A stretch of 64,000 nt of DNA from Stercorarius parasiticus (taxonomy: Eukaryota; Chordata; Aves; Charadriiformes; Stercorariidae): assembly GCA_013396915.1 (NCBI GenBank), contig VWZL01002828.1:186001-250000 (forward strand), read 5' to 3'. The position numbers and the translations under genes are program-made. Positions 37,371 to 52,090 of this stretch are shown here, one piece after another; position 1 is the first letter of the stretch, and every line of letters begins with the position of its first letter. The notes under the pieces are model-generated. The model was not told the origin of the DNA. It saw nothing but the letters and a program-made list of their open reading frames with translations, and did not search any database.

Positions 37371-40300
37371 AGAATCACCACAGCTTGTCATGTTGATTCG
37401 CTGAAGTTGCAGCAGCTGTCGAGGTGAGATCGAGTTGCCTTGGCAACTGCACATATTGTGTAACGGTACCACACCACCATCAAACCATTGAGGTGAGAAG
37501 TAGTTTAAAAGCGTTACTAAATTTTTATGATATGTCTGCTACATTTTCGACCTTGTGGTTGGCTGAGTTTACCCAGCTCAGCCTTCTTGGAGCCCAGAAA
37601 GCTCTGCTGCTGAATACTGTTTGGTTAAGAAAGGGGGGAAGCAAATCCTTAATTTGTGGGGTTTTTTAAAAAATGCTGAAGTTAAGCTGTGTGTATATAA
37701 CTGTTCTTTTTAATTATGCTCACACTCACAATGCAGAGGTACTGGTGTATGTAAATGCATTTCTTGGTTTTATACCTTCTATTACAAGCAAGAGTGATTT
37801 TTTTATCCACCGTTTTGCATAATGAAAGCAGAAGATATTTACAAAAATCTATTAAAACTTGGCAGAGGAAGCCCCCAAACGATGCAAGTGGCCTCGGTTT
37901 ATGGTGGCATTACAAATTTGGGCAAAATCCCTAAAGCATTCAAATGGTGTCTGTCTTTTGTGACGACACCTAGGTACTGTGTTTTCTTTCTAGTTTGCTT
38001 GCTTTCCTATCCTTTCTGTCTCCCACAGCTGTTTAATTTAATAGAATATATAATCACTTCCAACCACATTATTCACAAGGGATATCTGTTTGCATACCCC
38101 ACCCTCTATATCATATGTTTAGCTAGAGAACTTCAAATCTATTATTTTTACCAGTCCAGTGGCCTCCAGAAGATCTGTAAGGCTCTTTTCAGCATTTCTT
38201 TACTAACCAGCGTGTGTCTTGGTGAAGTGATAGTCATGTAAAGTTTTCCACTACCTCTGCCACTATTTCACTACTTTTTGGTTAATTTTGAGAAAGATTC
38301 AGATCACCTTTAGTCTTTTTTGGGCTGTGATATTTAGATGGTTTTAATTAGAAACCAGGAAAAAACCCCCAGTGGCTAGGATATTTCACAGTTTTGCACT
38401 TAAATATGAAAACAAAACTTAAATGATGAACAAAAAGGTGGTATTGGCCTTAAGCAGAGGGGGGAAAAAGCAGCAAGAGAAGCAAGTGTTGTGAAAACCC
38501 TGCAAATCACAACCACCTGGTTAGAGTAGCGAGTCCCATGTAACTTAAAAAAAGAACTGACTTCAGTTGTAATGTCCAAAAAACAAACCTGCGAGATGCT
38601 GCCCAAAGCACTAGTTAATAATTATTGCATACAGCTTGGAGACGGCCCAGATTCTGCAGTGCTCTTGGATCCTCTCATGGGTTCATGCATACCACAGTGA
38701 TTATTGAATGCTTTTTCAAGGTCCATTATATGTTCTTACTCGTGGGATTTGGTGCCTCTAGCGTCGAGCTGTGGAACTATTTAGCAAAGCTAAGTCAACA
38801 GCAGGTATGGCAGCATTTCTGCTCTGGAGTGATCTCAGGGTCTGTGGAAGTTCGGTTGGTTTCAGGCGTGCCATACAGATCTGAATTAAATTATTTGTTG
38901 CGCCTGGGAGCTGATCTAGCTATAGAATATTTTATAAGAGTTATTCATAGCATATGTAGGTGTTGTTGGAGTTGCTGCTGCTGTTCTTTAGAATGAGAGG
39001 GCGTTCAAAAGGCATTTGTCCTGCTCAGCTATATTTCTGGGGACTGCCTTGCACATTCGGTGTCCTGGTTGGCGAAGAGAGGCCGAAGGTGCGTCCTTGG
39101 CCACCGTTTGCTCAACTTGGAGCAAGGGCGAGCTGGGTCATGCCTGTATCATACCGTGCCGTGTGCATCATGTCATATCGATCGAGCTTACAGCTGTTCT
39201 GGAACTGCAAACACTGTCATCACACCGACGGAGATACCTGCGCTGATAACCTTATTAAAAGTCAGGGCTCACTAACCTGGATGCCACCCCTTGGAAACAG
39301 GTCTGTCCTACGGCCAGATCTGTGCTCGTTATCTTTGTTCAGTGTTGCCTTGTGTGGGATGGTACCATGCTGACGAAAATCAATTTGGCAGGGCCTCCTG
39401 CATTTTGTTCTGTTGTGGCCTTAACACAGGTGATGCTGCGTTCGCTTTTCCAGTATTAGTTGGTCTAGCAAAGGTTATTTGATGTTTGTGGATTTTAAAG
39501 ACTAGGAAGAAGAAACTGAAGTAATAGGGATGAGGGAGGAATCTTTCCTTACAGTAGACTTTAAAGCCTATTAAACTATCTAGCCCAAGTGCTATTTTGT
39601 TCCTAGCAGATGCGGTTTTGTTGTGTAGTTGCACAGTTTGACGCTTCGTACTTAACTTAAGTGAGGCTGCATGAAGTCAAGTCTTAAAAAAGAGTTATCA
39701 GTTTGTAAATAATCCTCATTTTGCTAACGTGATATGGTTTTGCAGCCTTTGAAATAGGGTCTAGCTGCAACATCAGAGGAAAGGGCCTGTTACCGGAAGA
39801 CTGCCAGATGACCTCCAAGCCTTTTAGTCCAGGTGATAAGGATTGTTACCCCTTGGGGCAAGAAATGCTATTTTTTACACTAAGTACTTTTACAGTGCCA
39901 GTTTGAAATATTCTCTGCACGCTCCCACAGTGCAAGTGATGATAGTGGTCCTGTTACTAGTCTTGAATTTAGCAGTAGATTGACAATACCTGCATTTCTC
40001 AGACCAGTTTACCACCTTCTGCTCCCATTGCATCATAGACGCATACACTTGAATGTATATTTTCACCGGTAATCAGAATATGACCGAGTTCTACTGAGCT
40101 ATCTCTCTTTGTTAACCACAAGCAACAGACCTAGGAACTATAGCATTTTTTTGGCTGAAGCATTTTGTTAATTGCTTATTTTAGTTGCTTGGGTGAGTGA
40201 GCTAGCCTATTAAATCTTCCAGTAGTTTTAAATAATAACTCGATTTTTGGAAGCTATTTTCTGTTAGCTGAGGCAACCAAATTATTGTCTTGGCAGTCAC

Positions 40301-40499
40301 AGCACAACATATGTACCAGAGCAAAAACTATTAGGAAGGGCATCAGAAAACCGATTAGTACATCAGGCTGTTAGTTGTCACAAAGGTTTTCGTGTTCTGC
40401 ACAGGAGAAGCTTCCCCCACCACCACCACCGTAAAGCTTTGAAGGCAGTTTTAACCTGGGTTGTAGAGAAAAGACATCACTATTTTTCTATAGGAAAAA

Positions 40500-40820
40500 T
40501 GGGGGTCTACAGGAAAACTGGGGAGGGATTTTTTATCAGGGAGTGGAGTGATAGGACGAGGGGTAATGGTTTTAAACTGAAGGAGGGTAGATTTAGATTG
40601 GATATTAGGAAGAAATTCTTTCCTGTGAGGGTGGTGAGACACTGGCCCAGGTTGCCCAGGGAAGCTGTGGCTGCCCCATCCCTGGAGGTGTTCAAGGCCA
40701 GGCTGGATGGGGCTTTGAGCAGCCTGGTCTAGTGGGAGGTGTCCCTGTCCAGGGCAGGGGGTTGGAACTAGATGATCTTTAGGGTCCCTTCCAACCCGAA
40801 CCATTCTATGATTCTGTGAT
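40500..40820 (+). mobile_element. CR1 LINE 3' fragment
   Basis: The + strand reads the CR1 ORF2 C-terminus ([20 protein letters not shown] ... [20 protein letters not shown]) up to a TAG at about 40730. A short 3' UTR with 'cccttccaac' follows, ending in 'attctatgattctgtga'. It is the same family as 21605-22727 and as 53238-53420. The frame is open over this last part, so it is fairly young. Confidence 0.95.
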
Positions 40821-43800
40821 TTGTTGATAACTATTGGGGAATTGTATAGTAGATGCACTCCTTTGATCCTCTTTTCCATTCATTTGGTGATTGTCTTACT
40901 CATAGGTCAGATCCTTAAAGAAACGATATTTGAATTCATTCTGTCTGTCTTTATAATGGCAAATAAGAGAGGCTGATGTTTGAATACACTTGAAAGAATT
41001 ACTGTAATGCTTTCTTTTGTGTTAATGTCCTTTCTCTGCCAGTACAGAGGGCACAGACCACCATCTGCCCGTGCAGTAGGTAGAGTTGTTGAATCATCTA
41101 CTAGCTCGCTTGTATTTCAAGGCTTGCTGTCTGTCTGTATTGTCATCACCGTTGGAGATAACGTCGTCTCTTCTTGAGGAAGTGAATATGTATCAGTTAG
41201 GATCCATAGCTCGGTGGATTTTGTCATGATTGCCATCTTGGCTTATATAATTGGAGTAGAATGAGAATATTCCTGAAGCCTCATGTCTCTGAAACTTGAT
41301 GCCGGAATAGCAATTATGCTTTGACTGACCCCACTGAAGCTCCCATCGGTCCAAGTGGGAAAAGCCAGGCAGGTAGTGAGCGCTTCTGAGAATCCTAAAT
41401 AAGTGACCATGACCGTTCTTTTCAGTTAGAAGCTTCCATTGGGATAAATAGGTATTTCCAGGGAAGTGATGACTGAGTTGAAACACATCTATTTTACTGA
41501 TTGCTAGAATGTGGGGCCTCAACAAAATTAACACGGTGAAACAGGAAGAGAAAGAAATCATTTAACTCTGAGTTGGTGTATACTTGTGTTCTGTTAAAGT
41601 GAAATTTGCCATTTTCCCATCCATGGAGTCACTTAATAAGCCAGAGAGACTGGAAGTGGCATGAGGATGGTAAAAAGCATCAGTGTAAGAGATGACAATG
41701 ACTCAGGTCTGAAAATAAGGACTGTACAAATAGGAATGTTCTGTTCGATTTAATAGCGTGGGAGTAATCACTGCAGATGAGATAGGTTACAGGACTGGGT
41801 ACAGTATCTCTCCTGCTATTTATTTTTATATAACTCTAGTCAATCCTTGGCTATTGATAAAAGTCATGAAAACGGACTATATAAGCTTCATCAGTGTGAG
41901 TAGCTTTTATGTGATACATCATCTTTTACAAGAGACGTCCCATGTGCTAATTCATGTTTCTAAGTATATCTAATGTGCTGTTTATCTAATTTTTTTCCTT
42001 TTGGTTCCCCACTTTTGCACTGCCCTTTTAATTTTATTAGCTGGTTAACAAATGAGAAGTAAATTCAAGGTAGCGGTTTAAACATCTTGCAGGAAAGAAT
42101 AGTCTTGTAACTAAAACATAGGATGAAAAGTTAAAAGCTGTGATTTGGTTCCTGTTTCTACTGTTTATCTTGTTGTTAAACTCACTGTGAGGAGATACTG
42201 TCAACGTAAAGTCAGACTTCAGTCTGCAATTTTGTTATCTGTTAAGCGTAAACAAAACTTTACCGTAATGAAAAAGCTAAGGAATAGAAATCTCTGCTTT
42301 TTGAAAAGCAGCAATTCCTGTCTTCAATTAGATCGGTGTGCAAGAGCAGCAAATGCCAGATGCTAAAGAGGAACTACATCTACTGGACTGCTACAGTCCC
42401 CACAGCAGATGGCTGGGCAGCATTTGGCTCACTCCCTGGCTTTATGAAACTTTGTGTAGTTTCCTTTTTTTTTTTTCTAATGCAGCTGGGGACATCCATA
42501 GGAAAGGATTCCTGGAATCACACGGACTTCTTAGTCTCGAGGATGCTTGGCATCAGTGGAGGTCGTAGCTTAAGTATGTGCTTTGTTTAAAGAATCTTCT
42601 GTTTATCGGTTTTCACAGAGGAAATGCAAAAGTCAGGCAGTTGTTTGATTTCATCTTCTGTTTATGTTGGAGAAAACGATATTCAAAAACATAGAAAATT
42701 AATTTTAAAGCTACAGAATGGGAGTTAGGTGCTTGGAGGAACAGGTAGAACCTTACAGTACTGAACACAGTATTAGTTTTGTTTGTTTTAAATGAAAACA
42801 TCAAATTAATGTCTCTGATTGCAAGCTCACTCACCAATAAAATATCGTTGAAATAAGATTTTAATTAAATAATGAATGTTTATAGTGAGTGCTTAGATTC
42901 TTTATGCAATGCAGAAAGGCAAAAAGTAAATGTTGCCTAAGCATTTAAATGCCAGTGCTCAATAACGGGTTAAAAATACTGCACATTTTTGGTAACGTTA
43001 GAAGCCCCGATGGGTGGAGAACAGCAATGGGCGTTTTAGTGTAGACGCATTTACTAACCCTTTGCTGTACAGCTGAAATACAAAAAGGCTGAAGCAATGG
43101 CCAGCAACAAAGTGGATTCTTGGGAAGCTGTGTTTAATGAAGCCTGTTTAAAAACCCTTTTCTGCGCAAAAGAGATTTAGTGTTTTCTGCTGCAGGAGGA
43201 GTGAGGATTTTAACCGTTTTATAATCACTAGCTTTTTCTTCTAAATACTGTAGGAAAAGCATTGCAAGAACAGCTTTAAAGAGTTAGGAAAGCTCATTAG
43301 TAACCAGTTGCCAAAATATCTGTTTGTGCATACTCTACCCAAGTTAGAATAATTAAATTAAATGAAGGATGATTTTTACATCTGGTTTTGAATCTGGAAA
43401 TAAGTTGATACAGACAGGGATTCACTGGACAGTTTAATTGCTGTAATAAATTTGCAGTGAACCTCGTGGAAATAATATTTTCTTTTTTTCACTGTGAAGA
43501 AGGGTACATCCTTAAATAAAGAGAAGCCTGCTCCCTCCTTTGTCTCATTGTTGACTGCCGTAAATTTTCAGTTAGATTTTTGTAATGGGTACATAAGAAA
43601 TCCTATCTGTATGAAAAACTCTGGAAAGTGTAGGCATCCACAGAGGTGGTCAATGAGCTGTTCTGCCAATGAGAGAAACTCCAGGAAGAAATGCTTTTTT
43701 ATTGTGCTTTTCAAAAATAGCCTCTGAAGATTCCACATGGGTGCTTTGTGGGAGGGCATTCCACACGGTGGGAGCACAACAAGTGCCTTTAGGCATCTGA

Positions 43801-46529
43801 GGTCAAAATGTGAACAAGGACTTCAGACATTTATAGTTGTGTTTCTCCCTGGTTATGAAAAAAAAATTAACAGTTTAGGGATAGTTTATATAGCAAGCTT
43901 AATTTGGGGATACCAGCACTTTTATTGTCACAAGTTACATGAAACTTAGGATTCTAAATTCTCCATTATTTCCATAATGACCCTCTCTGCTGTGTGCAGT
44001 GCACGTGTTCCTCCTATAGCCTTCATTTAGGACACGTGAAGTGATGCTTTTCTGCAAATTATTTGCCGCTGAGATGATGGGCCAACACCCTACCCTACCA
44101 AATGGAAAAGATGACGAGTTACTCCCCACCAGGAGGGGATAAAGGAAGGTGTGGTGCATTATTTCCCAGAGTCTTGACCCCTTTGTTTTTGGAGCAGAAC
44201 CAGAAGTTGACCTCTTCTCTGGGAAATGAAGGTGCCTCTTTGGATTGAGTCCCCTGCTCAACTAGACTTGCCATTGCGTGGTGGAAAGCAGATGCCCCTC
44301 TTCTCAACGCTTGGGTTTGTACTGGCAGCTTATTCTGTAGGCTGGCAGTTCTCATGCTGGGTAAGCATGGGGTGCTCTTGCCTTTCAGCCCCGCATGGAT
44401 CAGTGGCTGCACCATTCCTGGTAAATTGAGTTCTTTAGTGCTGTCATTAGAGCCTTCGTCTCATGCCTCTGTCTCTAGCACCTCTGCCAAGCTCCATGTA
44501 ACACGCCACTCCAAGCACCTTCCTGCGGAGCATGGCATGGGAGCTGGGACTTTCAAAAAGCAGTTCTGGAGAGAAGGAGCTAGTGGCTGCGGGCCTACGG
44601 TATGTAGAATTGTCTGCACTGGGACAGAGCAGAGAGGAAAAGAGGGTGTGCTTAAACCAGAAAAACATTTGAGAATCTCTGAGCTAGGCTGTGTTTTCAA
44701 TGAAGATGGTGTGTCATCTTGTACACCAAAGATGCTAGCTGCCATGTACATAGCAAGGAGTAAGGCTTAGTTCCAAGGAACTCTTGTGCTTTTTAAGTCA
44801 GGTTTGCTTTTCTGTTCGGTCTATGTAATTCAGATAAGAGGTTTACACACAGAGTTTTTACTATTATGGCTTTAAGTTGTTGATTCAAAACTGAGGCACT
44901 TGAGAGAACTGAAAAAATTGGGGTGGAGGGGACCGTTATTGAACTTATGAGTGCTCAACCAAGCAGTGGGTCAGCTTTTTCCATGGCTGAAATACCTTAT
45001 TATCATCAAGTCCTGTACCGTGGATCATTACAGTGATCACTGTTGATGGTGATGCACATGTTCTTTGTTCCTTTGTTGCCTCCAGGAACATTCAGAACAT
45101 CTCTCTCCCTGTTTGGTGTCAATCCCACTTGAATACATGTGCTTTTGATAGGAAAGATGACGCTTTTTCAATTATTTTCTGTCTGACTTCCTAAACAAGA
45201 GTATAAAGAGATGTTGCTTTTCCAGATTGTGTGAATTATCCCATAGGTCTCTGTTAGATCAATTAAGTAATAATTTTGATTTTGTATTGAAAATTTCTAG
45301 CTTCTCTGGTTGGTTTTGTGTGCCATTAGTAAGTCAATCCACAGACATTTTAGATACCTGTGCAGCAGTTTCTTCCATAACCCTTTTTTAACCTTACTCC
45401 CACCTCTGCAACCTCTTGTCCAGGTCACCCCATGTTATACTTCTCAGTAGATCTTTCTATGTTCTCATTTTCGTCTTTGAGGTACTCTGCTTTAAAGTCC
45501 TCCTTACTAGATTCTTCTCCTCCGTGCTCCCACCTCCCCTTTAGGATATGGGTAAATAGGAAACAAGTATTGTGATTCTGTCATTAATAGCTTTTTTTTC
45601 TTCTGAAGCAGTGATGTTTCTGTCTGGATGCACGTATGGGAGGGCAGTGAGCATTCTCTTAGAATGTGGAGTAAGTGGAGAACTTCAAATTAGTTAGAAA
45701 TGTGCTCTTAAGAAACTCAGTACTTGACATCAGTCAATTTTTGTGCTAAATGATCCTAATAATGAAATAATGAAGATCTTTTATTCTGTGTTGTTTAAGC
45801 TCAGAGAATTTAGAATCTAATGGTAATTAGAGTATAATTATTTTAGATTAAGGGGCATATGCCTCTTATGTAAAATTTTTGTCCTTTTCAGTGAGCATTA
45901 GAAAAATTCCATCATGTGCTTCTTCTCTTTGAGATGATCTTGTGTCCTAGTGTTCTGAAAGGGTCTGGGATTTTGTTTATGCCTGCTGAAAATATCGGAG
46001 GCCACTGCATTCCCATCTTCACTTAGCTTGAGGAAGGAGGTAGCATCTATTTTTGAAGACTGCACCATATGGTTTCAGTCCCTTTACCAACGGTGACCTT
46101 CTCTGCAAAAAGTCCCTAGAAGTAGTGGTTTCTGTCCACATGCGATCTGTGGCCAAAGGCGTCTTTGCATTTCAGTAGTTCCTATCTTTAAAAACCCTTC
46201 TTGCACCAAACGTGCTCAGCAGGAGATGTGAGAGACGTGTGTGGGGAAATGGAAGGGAATGCAAGAACAGCAAGGGCACTTGGGGTTCTCCTGGAAAGGC
46301 TCTGTGAAGCTGCCAAATGAATTTGATTTTACAAATCGTAGTTTTGTGTTCTTAGACGAAAGTGTATTTTTCCCCCTGTCTGAATTAGGTTCTTCCCCTC
46401 CCCAGTTCTAAAGTGCAATTTCAGGGTCGATTGAAATGTATTTGAGGTATTCTGTTTCCATTAGGGAATGCGAATTTCTTTTAACTGTAAATTTTCCAGG
46501 CTTATAACACTTGGTTTTGTTAGGATTTC

Positions 46530-46551
46530 TTTTTTTTTTTTTTTTTTTTTT
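46530..46551. repeat. Poly-T tract
   Basis: About 22 uninterrupted T. Confidence 0.9.
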
Positions 46552-47602
46552 AAGTAATGGCAATAGTTCTGTAATGTATTTTATTCAAATATACATGCAT
46601 TTAGCCTTGTCTATTGACATGTACTTTTTTCCTGGGACTTACTAGTAATTATATAGTTTGGTAATGTATTAGTATAAACCCATCATTATTTCAAGCTATT
46701 TCAGTGTAATATATTATTAGACCTTTAAAACAAATTTAAACTGCTAGACAATCTAGTTTTTATAACCTTGGGAGTATTCTCAAGGGGGAGAGAATGTTAT
46801 TTCAGCAAAACGAATGAATTGAGAAAATAATTAAAATATTCATTGAGTTTGGGTGATGTAAATGTTAAAAAAATGGATTACAGAAAATCAAATTGCCTAA
46901 GGCGATGTTTAAATAGCTCTTAGGGAGACCTGGAATATTTTTAATGAACATTTTATTTTGATATTGAGATGGGGGCAGAGGGAGGACTTAATGAAATGTT
47001 TTCTTTGTTTTATATTGTATTTTTTATTGGTGTTGCACAGACAACTTTGCAATAAGCTGTCCTCCCTACTTTGTATCTTTGAGTGTCTTGAAGACAAAAT
47101 GAGTGGAAAAAACATTTGTCTAAAGTGTTATTCTTTATTACTTTAGAACGCATTACAAGATTATATTAGGAATCACTGCGTGTGAAATTAGTTCGCTGAA
47201 TAATACTGAGATGCTTTCTCCCAGTAAGGCTTGGTTGCATGAACTTAGTTTTCAGAATTGGTCTTAGAATGAATTTATATGTGTAAAATTATGAACTTGG
47301 GGGGTTTAGTACTTGATAGTTTGTTTCACTATTCCAGATTCTTTGCTGAAATTCAAGTTTGTACCTATATTTGTAAATTAGTTATCTTCTTACTTGCATT
47401 TTTGTTGTCACCGTGCCTCTTTCATGTTGAACCAATCTCAATATGTCAGTGTCAGAAAACAGTTGTAATACATTTTTTCCAGCAGCAGTTCCTTGTTGGT
47501 TGCAGTATCTGTAAAAGCTAATGACATTAAGGAGTAATGGAATATATCTTTCAAAGCACAAATAATAGGAGTGTTTTGACATAGTGTTTAAAGCAAAAAA
47601 AA

Positions 47603-47617
47603 NNNNNNNNNNNNNNN
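47603..47617. other. Assembly gap (15 Ns) inside an A-run
   Basis: A on both sides of the Ns suggests an unresolved homopolymer. Confidence 1.
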
Positions 47618-49405
47618 AAAAAAAGTCATGGAATTTGGTTTCCTGCCCAGAACTTTGACTGACTGTCTGGGAATTCGGTGCCGTATGTCAGTGTTGTGTA
47701 GAATTAGTGTACGTACTTTGGAGTAATTCTCTACAAATATAATAGTGTCCCTCAAGTTTAAGGCCGGTGTCTTGATAGTCTCCAGTATTTTGAGTCAGCA
47801 TTGATGAAGCCCTGTGTTCTTGAGGAAGTGCTACATTTCCTAATAAATATTTTACTTGCTTCCAGAGAAGCAGAGGTGTTATCTTTCTCTTCTGCAGTAC
47901 AACTGTACACTATTAAAAAATCAATCTTTTTGCAGGCGTTTCAGATTTCAATATGCCTTTTTTGTTGTCTTTTCTGCGTTTGCGATAACGTCATTACCTC
48001 TTGCATTGTCATTGTTTGTTCATAGTTCTAAAACTCCTGGAGACTTTCTAAGACATTGTGTGTTGCATAGGTTATTTGAAACAGCTGAGGTTAAGCATGT
48101 ATAGACGGTTCTGCTGCGGCAAAAATTGACATCTTGTTTATTGACTCTTTAAAATCTTATTTTCATAATATCACTTCACCAACAATAGCTATCCAAGCTG
48201 CTCATTGCAAATTTTTAGAGCGTGTTGAAGGTAGTTCTAACAGCTATTTTGATCATTGGTTTAAGTTTTCTTGTTTGTTTTTTCTTTTTTTCCTTAGGAA
48301 AGAGCTCCTTCCCTAATTGTGTTCTTGGGGAGTCCAACTGACAGTATCTTAACAGAGATGATTAAATGAATGCAGGTGTTTGTCATCTTAACACAACTTC
48401 TAGTCTACACAATGGTATATTCAATTTGTATTTTCCTCCCTAAGCAAACGGCGTGGAATAAAAGAGGGTGTTAGGTATGAATCAGAATAACACTTGGTTG
48501 CAGGAATCCAAGTAAGGGAGAACTAGAATTCTTTAAATATGATGTTATTTTATACAGAGGAGAAATGACATATTTTTAAATGTCATAGCAAGAAAAGACA
48601 AGGTTTGATATTAGTTTGGATTGGCACAGATACAGATAAAAGTAAAAAAGAAAACCCAATTAAAAATATTTTTTAATTATTAGTAAGGATGTTATTTTGC
48701 AATAGCAAAAGAATGTAGCTGTGAAATTCTTAATCTGGCAATTACTGAAGACCTCATCCACCATGCAGAAGCCAGGAAAATGCCTCCTCCTCCCAGGTGC
48801 TGATGCTCTTGAGAGCTACTCTCATTGCCCAGTTTCTGTGCTCATTGCTCACAGCAATGATGATCGAGTCTCTGGTTGACTGAGCCTTTGTGGCTGCTTT
48901 GGTGGAAAGTAATCTGGCAGCCAGCAGCGTCGCAGATGTTGTCTCCTGACTCCAGCACCCCAGTTCCCTCCGGTGCCTCTCGCTGCACAGTGCCAGTCCT
49001 GCTTTGTTTGGAGGGCTTGGTTGCGGCAGTGCATGATCTCGCTGTCACCCCCAGTGTAGAGAAACTAATACCACATGACCAAAAATTTGCTTGAAGTTTA
49101 TGCTTGCAGAGTGTTTCACTAGCCTGTTTCTTAGCTGGGTGCTCTGTTCTACCCCGATGTAAAACATAGGTTTAGATAATCTCTTACTGGACATAAGCGT
49201 TGTCTGCACTGGTCTGCAGGAGAACTGCCTTCGGTGACAACTATTTGATGGTCTCTAAGATTTTGGTGCATGGGTATTCTCCTGTCTCTGTGATTCAGCA
49301 AGGACACAAAGGTCAACATGTACAGAACTGACAAAGGTGATGTGTCAAAAAATTAATCAATTTCTGCCGTCACACAGAAGAGCAGTGAAAATACAGAGGC
49401 TCTTT

Positions 49406-49699
49406 TAAGCGGTGCCCAGGGGCAGGACAAGAGGTAACGGGCACAAACTTGAACATAGGAAGTTCCATCTCAACCTGAGGAGGAACTTCTTTCCTGTGAG
49501 GGTGGCAGAGCCCTGGCACAGGCTGCCCAGAGAGGTGGTGGAGTCTCCGTCCCTGGAGACATTCCAAACCCGCCTGGACGCGTTCCTGTGCCACCTGCTC
49601 TGGGTGACCCTGCTCTGGCAGACCGTGCTCTGGCAGGGGGTTGGTCTGGGTGAGCTCTAGAGATCCCTTCCAACCCCGACCATTCTGTGATTCTGTGAT
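49406..49699 (+). mobile_element. CR1 LINE 3' fragment, second subfamily
   Basis: The + strand gives the ORF2 C-terminus in a variant form (RGNGHKLEHRKFHLNLRRNF ... [16 protein letters not shown]). A 3' UTR with 'gagatcccttccaacc' and 'attctgtgattctgtga' follows. It closely resembles the inverted copy at 57774-58284 and is distinct from the RFRLDIRKK type. Confidence 0.95.
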
Positions 49700-51061
49700 G
49701 ACACTTGAGCAGTGGTGATCACTTCTATGTGAGGATGTCTCTTCCCTTCCAGAGGTGCTGCTCTAAGCTTCCCCAGACTGTGGCATTTCCTGCTGACCTG
49801 TGTCTGAGTTCACCATCTGTCATGGCATTTCAAGGGAGCACGTGGCCAAGGCAGCAGAACTTGTCCCTGTGTTTCAGTTGTGTGTTGTTAAGGTATGTTG
49901 TAAGCTTGATGTACTTTTGCCGTAGGGTGGCCTAAGGGAACAGGACCTCTGTTTTCTGCATGTTGCTGCAAGTCAACAGCTGAGCGGCACGATCAACACT
50001 ATGTGTCCAGTGTCCTTCATGGTACACGCATTTGCATGTGAAAAACCAACATGCTGTTGTCTGGAAAAAGCGCGTGAATGGCACTTGAACATTTTCACTT
50101 AATATGCAGCATCTGCAGATTGAAAACCACCATGTTTGCCAGCTCTCCTACACACACTTCCCTCCACACATACATCGTAGTAGTAGGAGTCGGTAGTAGA
50201 CTAACACTGCTTAGCACCTTGCTGTCGCATTTTTAATGACAGTAGCTTTAAAGAATGCTTTGATGTTGCATCTTTTGCTGCTGTCCTCTAGCTCTTTATT
50301 GTTTCGAAGGTGTAATAGTTTAATGATGTCTTGGATGTTCTACTAACCTTTTCCTCCTTGTTTCCTTGCCCGTCCTTGTCAGGTTCCTTTTTCCGAGTTC
50401 AGTTAATAAAGTCTACAATCCCCACTCACGTTCAAGTACCTACTGGGGCAGATAATGTACATTGAGAAGCGACCTCTGTCTTCAGAGGGTTACAACCCAA
50501 GACAACTCAAGGCTAGTTTGGGGAACAACTTCGGCTATGAGCTTCCAGCAGTGTTTCAGTCTGGGCCACAGTTTCATGGGAACAGTCTTCCTGATTAATG
50601 CTTCAACCTACTAGCTATTACTTTCCAAGGGCAGAGGGTTGCAGGTTTTCCTGCACTTCACCATAATTATTTTAGGATATCTTTTATCAAAATCTGCAAC
50701 GCATTTCAAAACCCATTCCCTTGAAGATTTGATGGCATATATCACTTAGCATTTGAAGGTAGCGTTCTGGATAGAAAGTAGAAATAGTGCTTGATGATTA
50801 TGGTATATTCAGTTTTCTTTGTTTATTTAATATAGGAACATCCCTGGGGCTACTTATTTTACAAAAAAACCCAGAAATGTTATTATGATAGGGTAATCAG
50901 GTGGTTTTCTCAGTCTTTTGTTATAATTCAGCAGTTTTTCTTTGATGAAATTAAGAAGCCAGAATATATTTATACATATTATGCAGGGCAAGGAAGGAGA
51001 TATCTTCAGACGGTTGTCTCAGAAGTTAATATTTTCCATGATCCAAGTATCTTGGCTTGCT

Positions 51062-51159
51062 TAAAAAAAAATTTAAAAAAAGAAAGAAAGAAAAAAAAAA
51101 AGCTGAAATGTACCTTTCTAAAAAATGCTGCTATTAAAAAAAAAAAAAAAAAAAAAAAA
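51062..51159. repeat. A-rich tracts
   Basis: An A/G-rich stretch (51062-51101) and an uninterrupted A24 (51136-51159) are separated by about 34 bp of ordinary sequence. Confidence 0.9.
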
Positions 51160-52040
51160 GGAGGGGTGTTGGGGGAGAAGCCTTGACACCAGAAGCTCTG
51201 TCATAGCAGAGTTTCTCTCGGATGTCTGGAAAAAGTCTTATACTTCTGGGATGCTTTCCAAAATATTTTCGGTGACCATTGCCACAGGCGTGAACTTCTT
51301 AATGCGTTTTGCAGTAATCTCCACCACAGTGAAATTGATTGCTGTCTGAAAGCTTTTAATGATAACAAGCAAGTAGGGCAGCAGAAATGCCATGAACTAA
51401 TTTGCGTGTGTGCGTGTGTCTATTTTGTTGCATCTTCAGGAGTCCTGCAGAGACAGATGTGTCGCCTCAGGAAAATCCTGCTTAATGTTTTTTACATAAT
51501 TATGTAATTGCATATTTATCATTTTGATTTTAGTAAGAAGGATTATTTCCCCCCCACAAACAAACACGCATGCGCACACACAAAGGATCTAGTGTGTCTC
51601 CAGATACTTCGATTGGTACCCAAATAAAAGTATCTGGTGGCTTCCTAAGTTTGAGCTTTTCTAGGATTCATTTCATAGAAACTGAAATGCATTCAAAAAG
51701 CTAGAAGAGTCCTAAGAAATGCCTTTCCAGCAGAAAACAAGGGTGGTATATCTTCTTCATGTACCTACCAAGGAATTGCAGGAGACTTATAAATGAGAGG
51801 CTCACTTTTTATGTGCAATTTAAGGGAGTCCAGGAAGCTGAAAATACAGTTAAACTTACTGTTTTTTTTCAATCTTAATTTAGTATTCCTAATGCAAGAG
51901 GTCATTAGAACTGGAGAGGTTCATCTGCCCAGACATCACCTTCTCAAGACTGAAATCTGAGCTGCACTTCTATTCAAAGAGAATAGGTTTCAGGAATTAT
52001 GTTTTTCATTTAAAGAAAAAAAATTCCACCACCAAGAAGT

Positions 52041-52090
52041 CTGTGTGTGTACGTATATATAAAAGTATTTGTATACACACACATATATAT
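52041..52090. repeat. Compound (GT)/(AT)/(AC) microsatellite
   Basis: Short runs of TG, TA and CA alternate, partly forming an inverted arrangement (gtgtgtac ... gtatacacac). Confidence 0.8.

Larger units (their letters stand above)
22728..40490. other. Intron stretch without recognised genes
   Basis: AT-rich intron sequence. I see one possible MIR relic (28425-28560) and low-complexity tracts near 21049-21080, 28785-28813, 35182-35288, 35797-35841, 37018-37045 and 37340-37370. There are no exons with homology I recognise and no clear CR1. Open frames up to 164 codons (for example minus 34588-35082) show no domain, signal or membrane pattern that I trust. Confidence 0.5.
40821..49405. other. 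Intron stretch without recognised genes
   Basis: No exon, RNA gene or CR1 is visible. It holds a poly-T near 46530-46551 and a 15-N gap at 47603-47617. Open frames (for example 44354-44770 +, 43935-44261 minus) lack recognisable content. Confidence 0.5.
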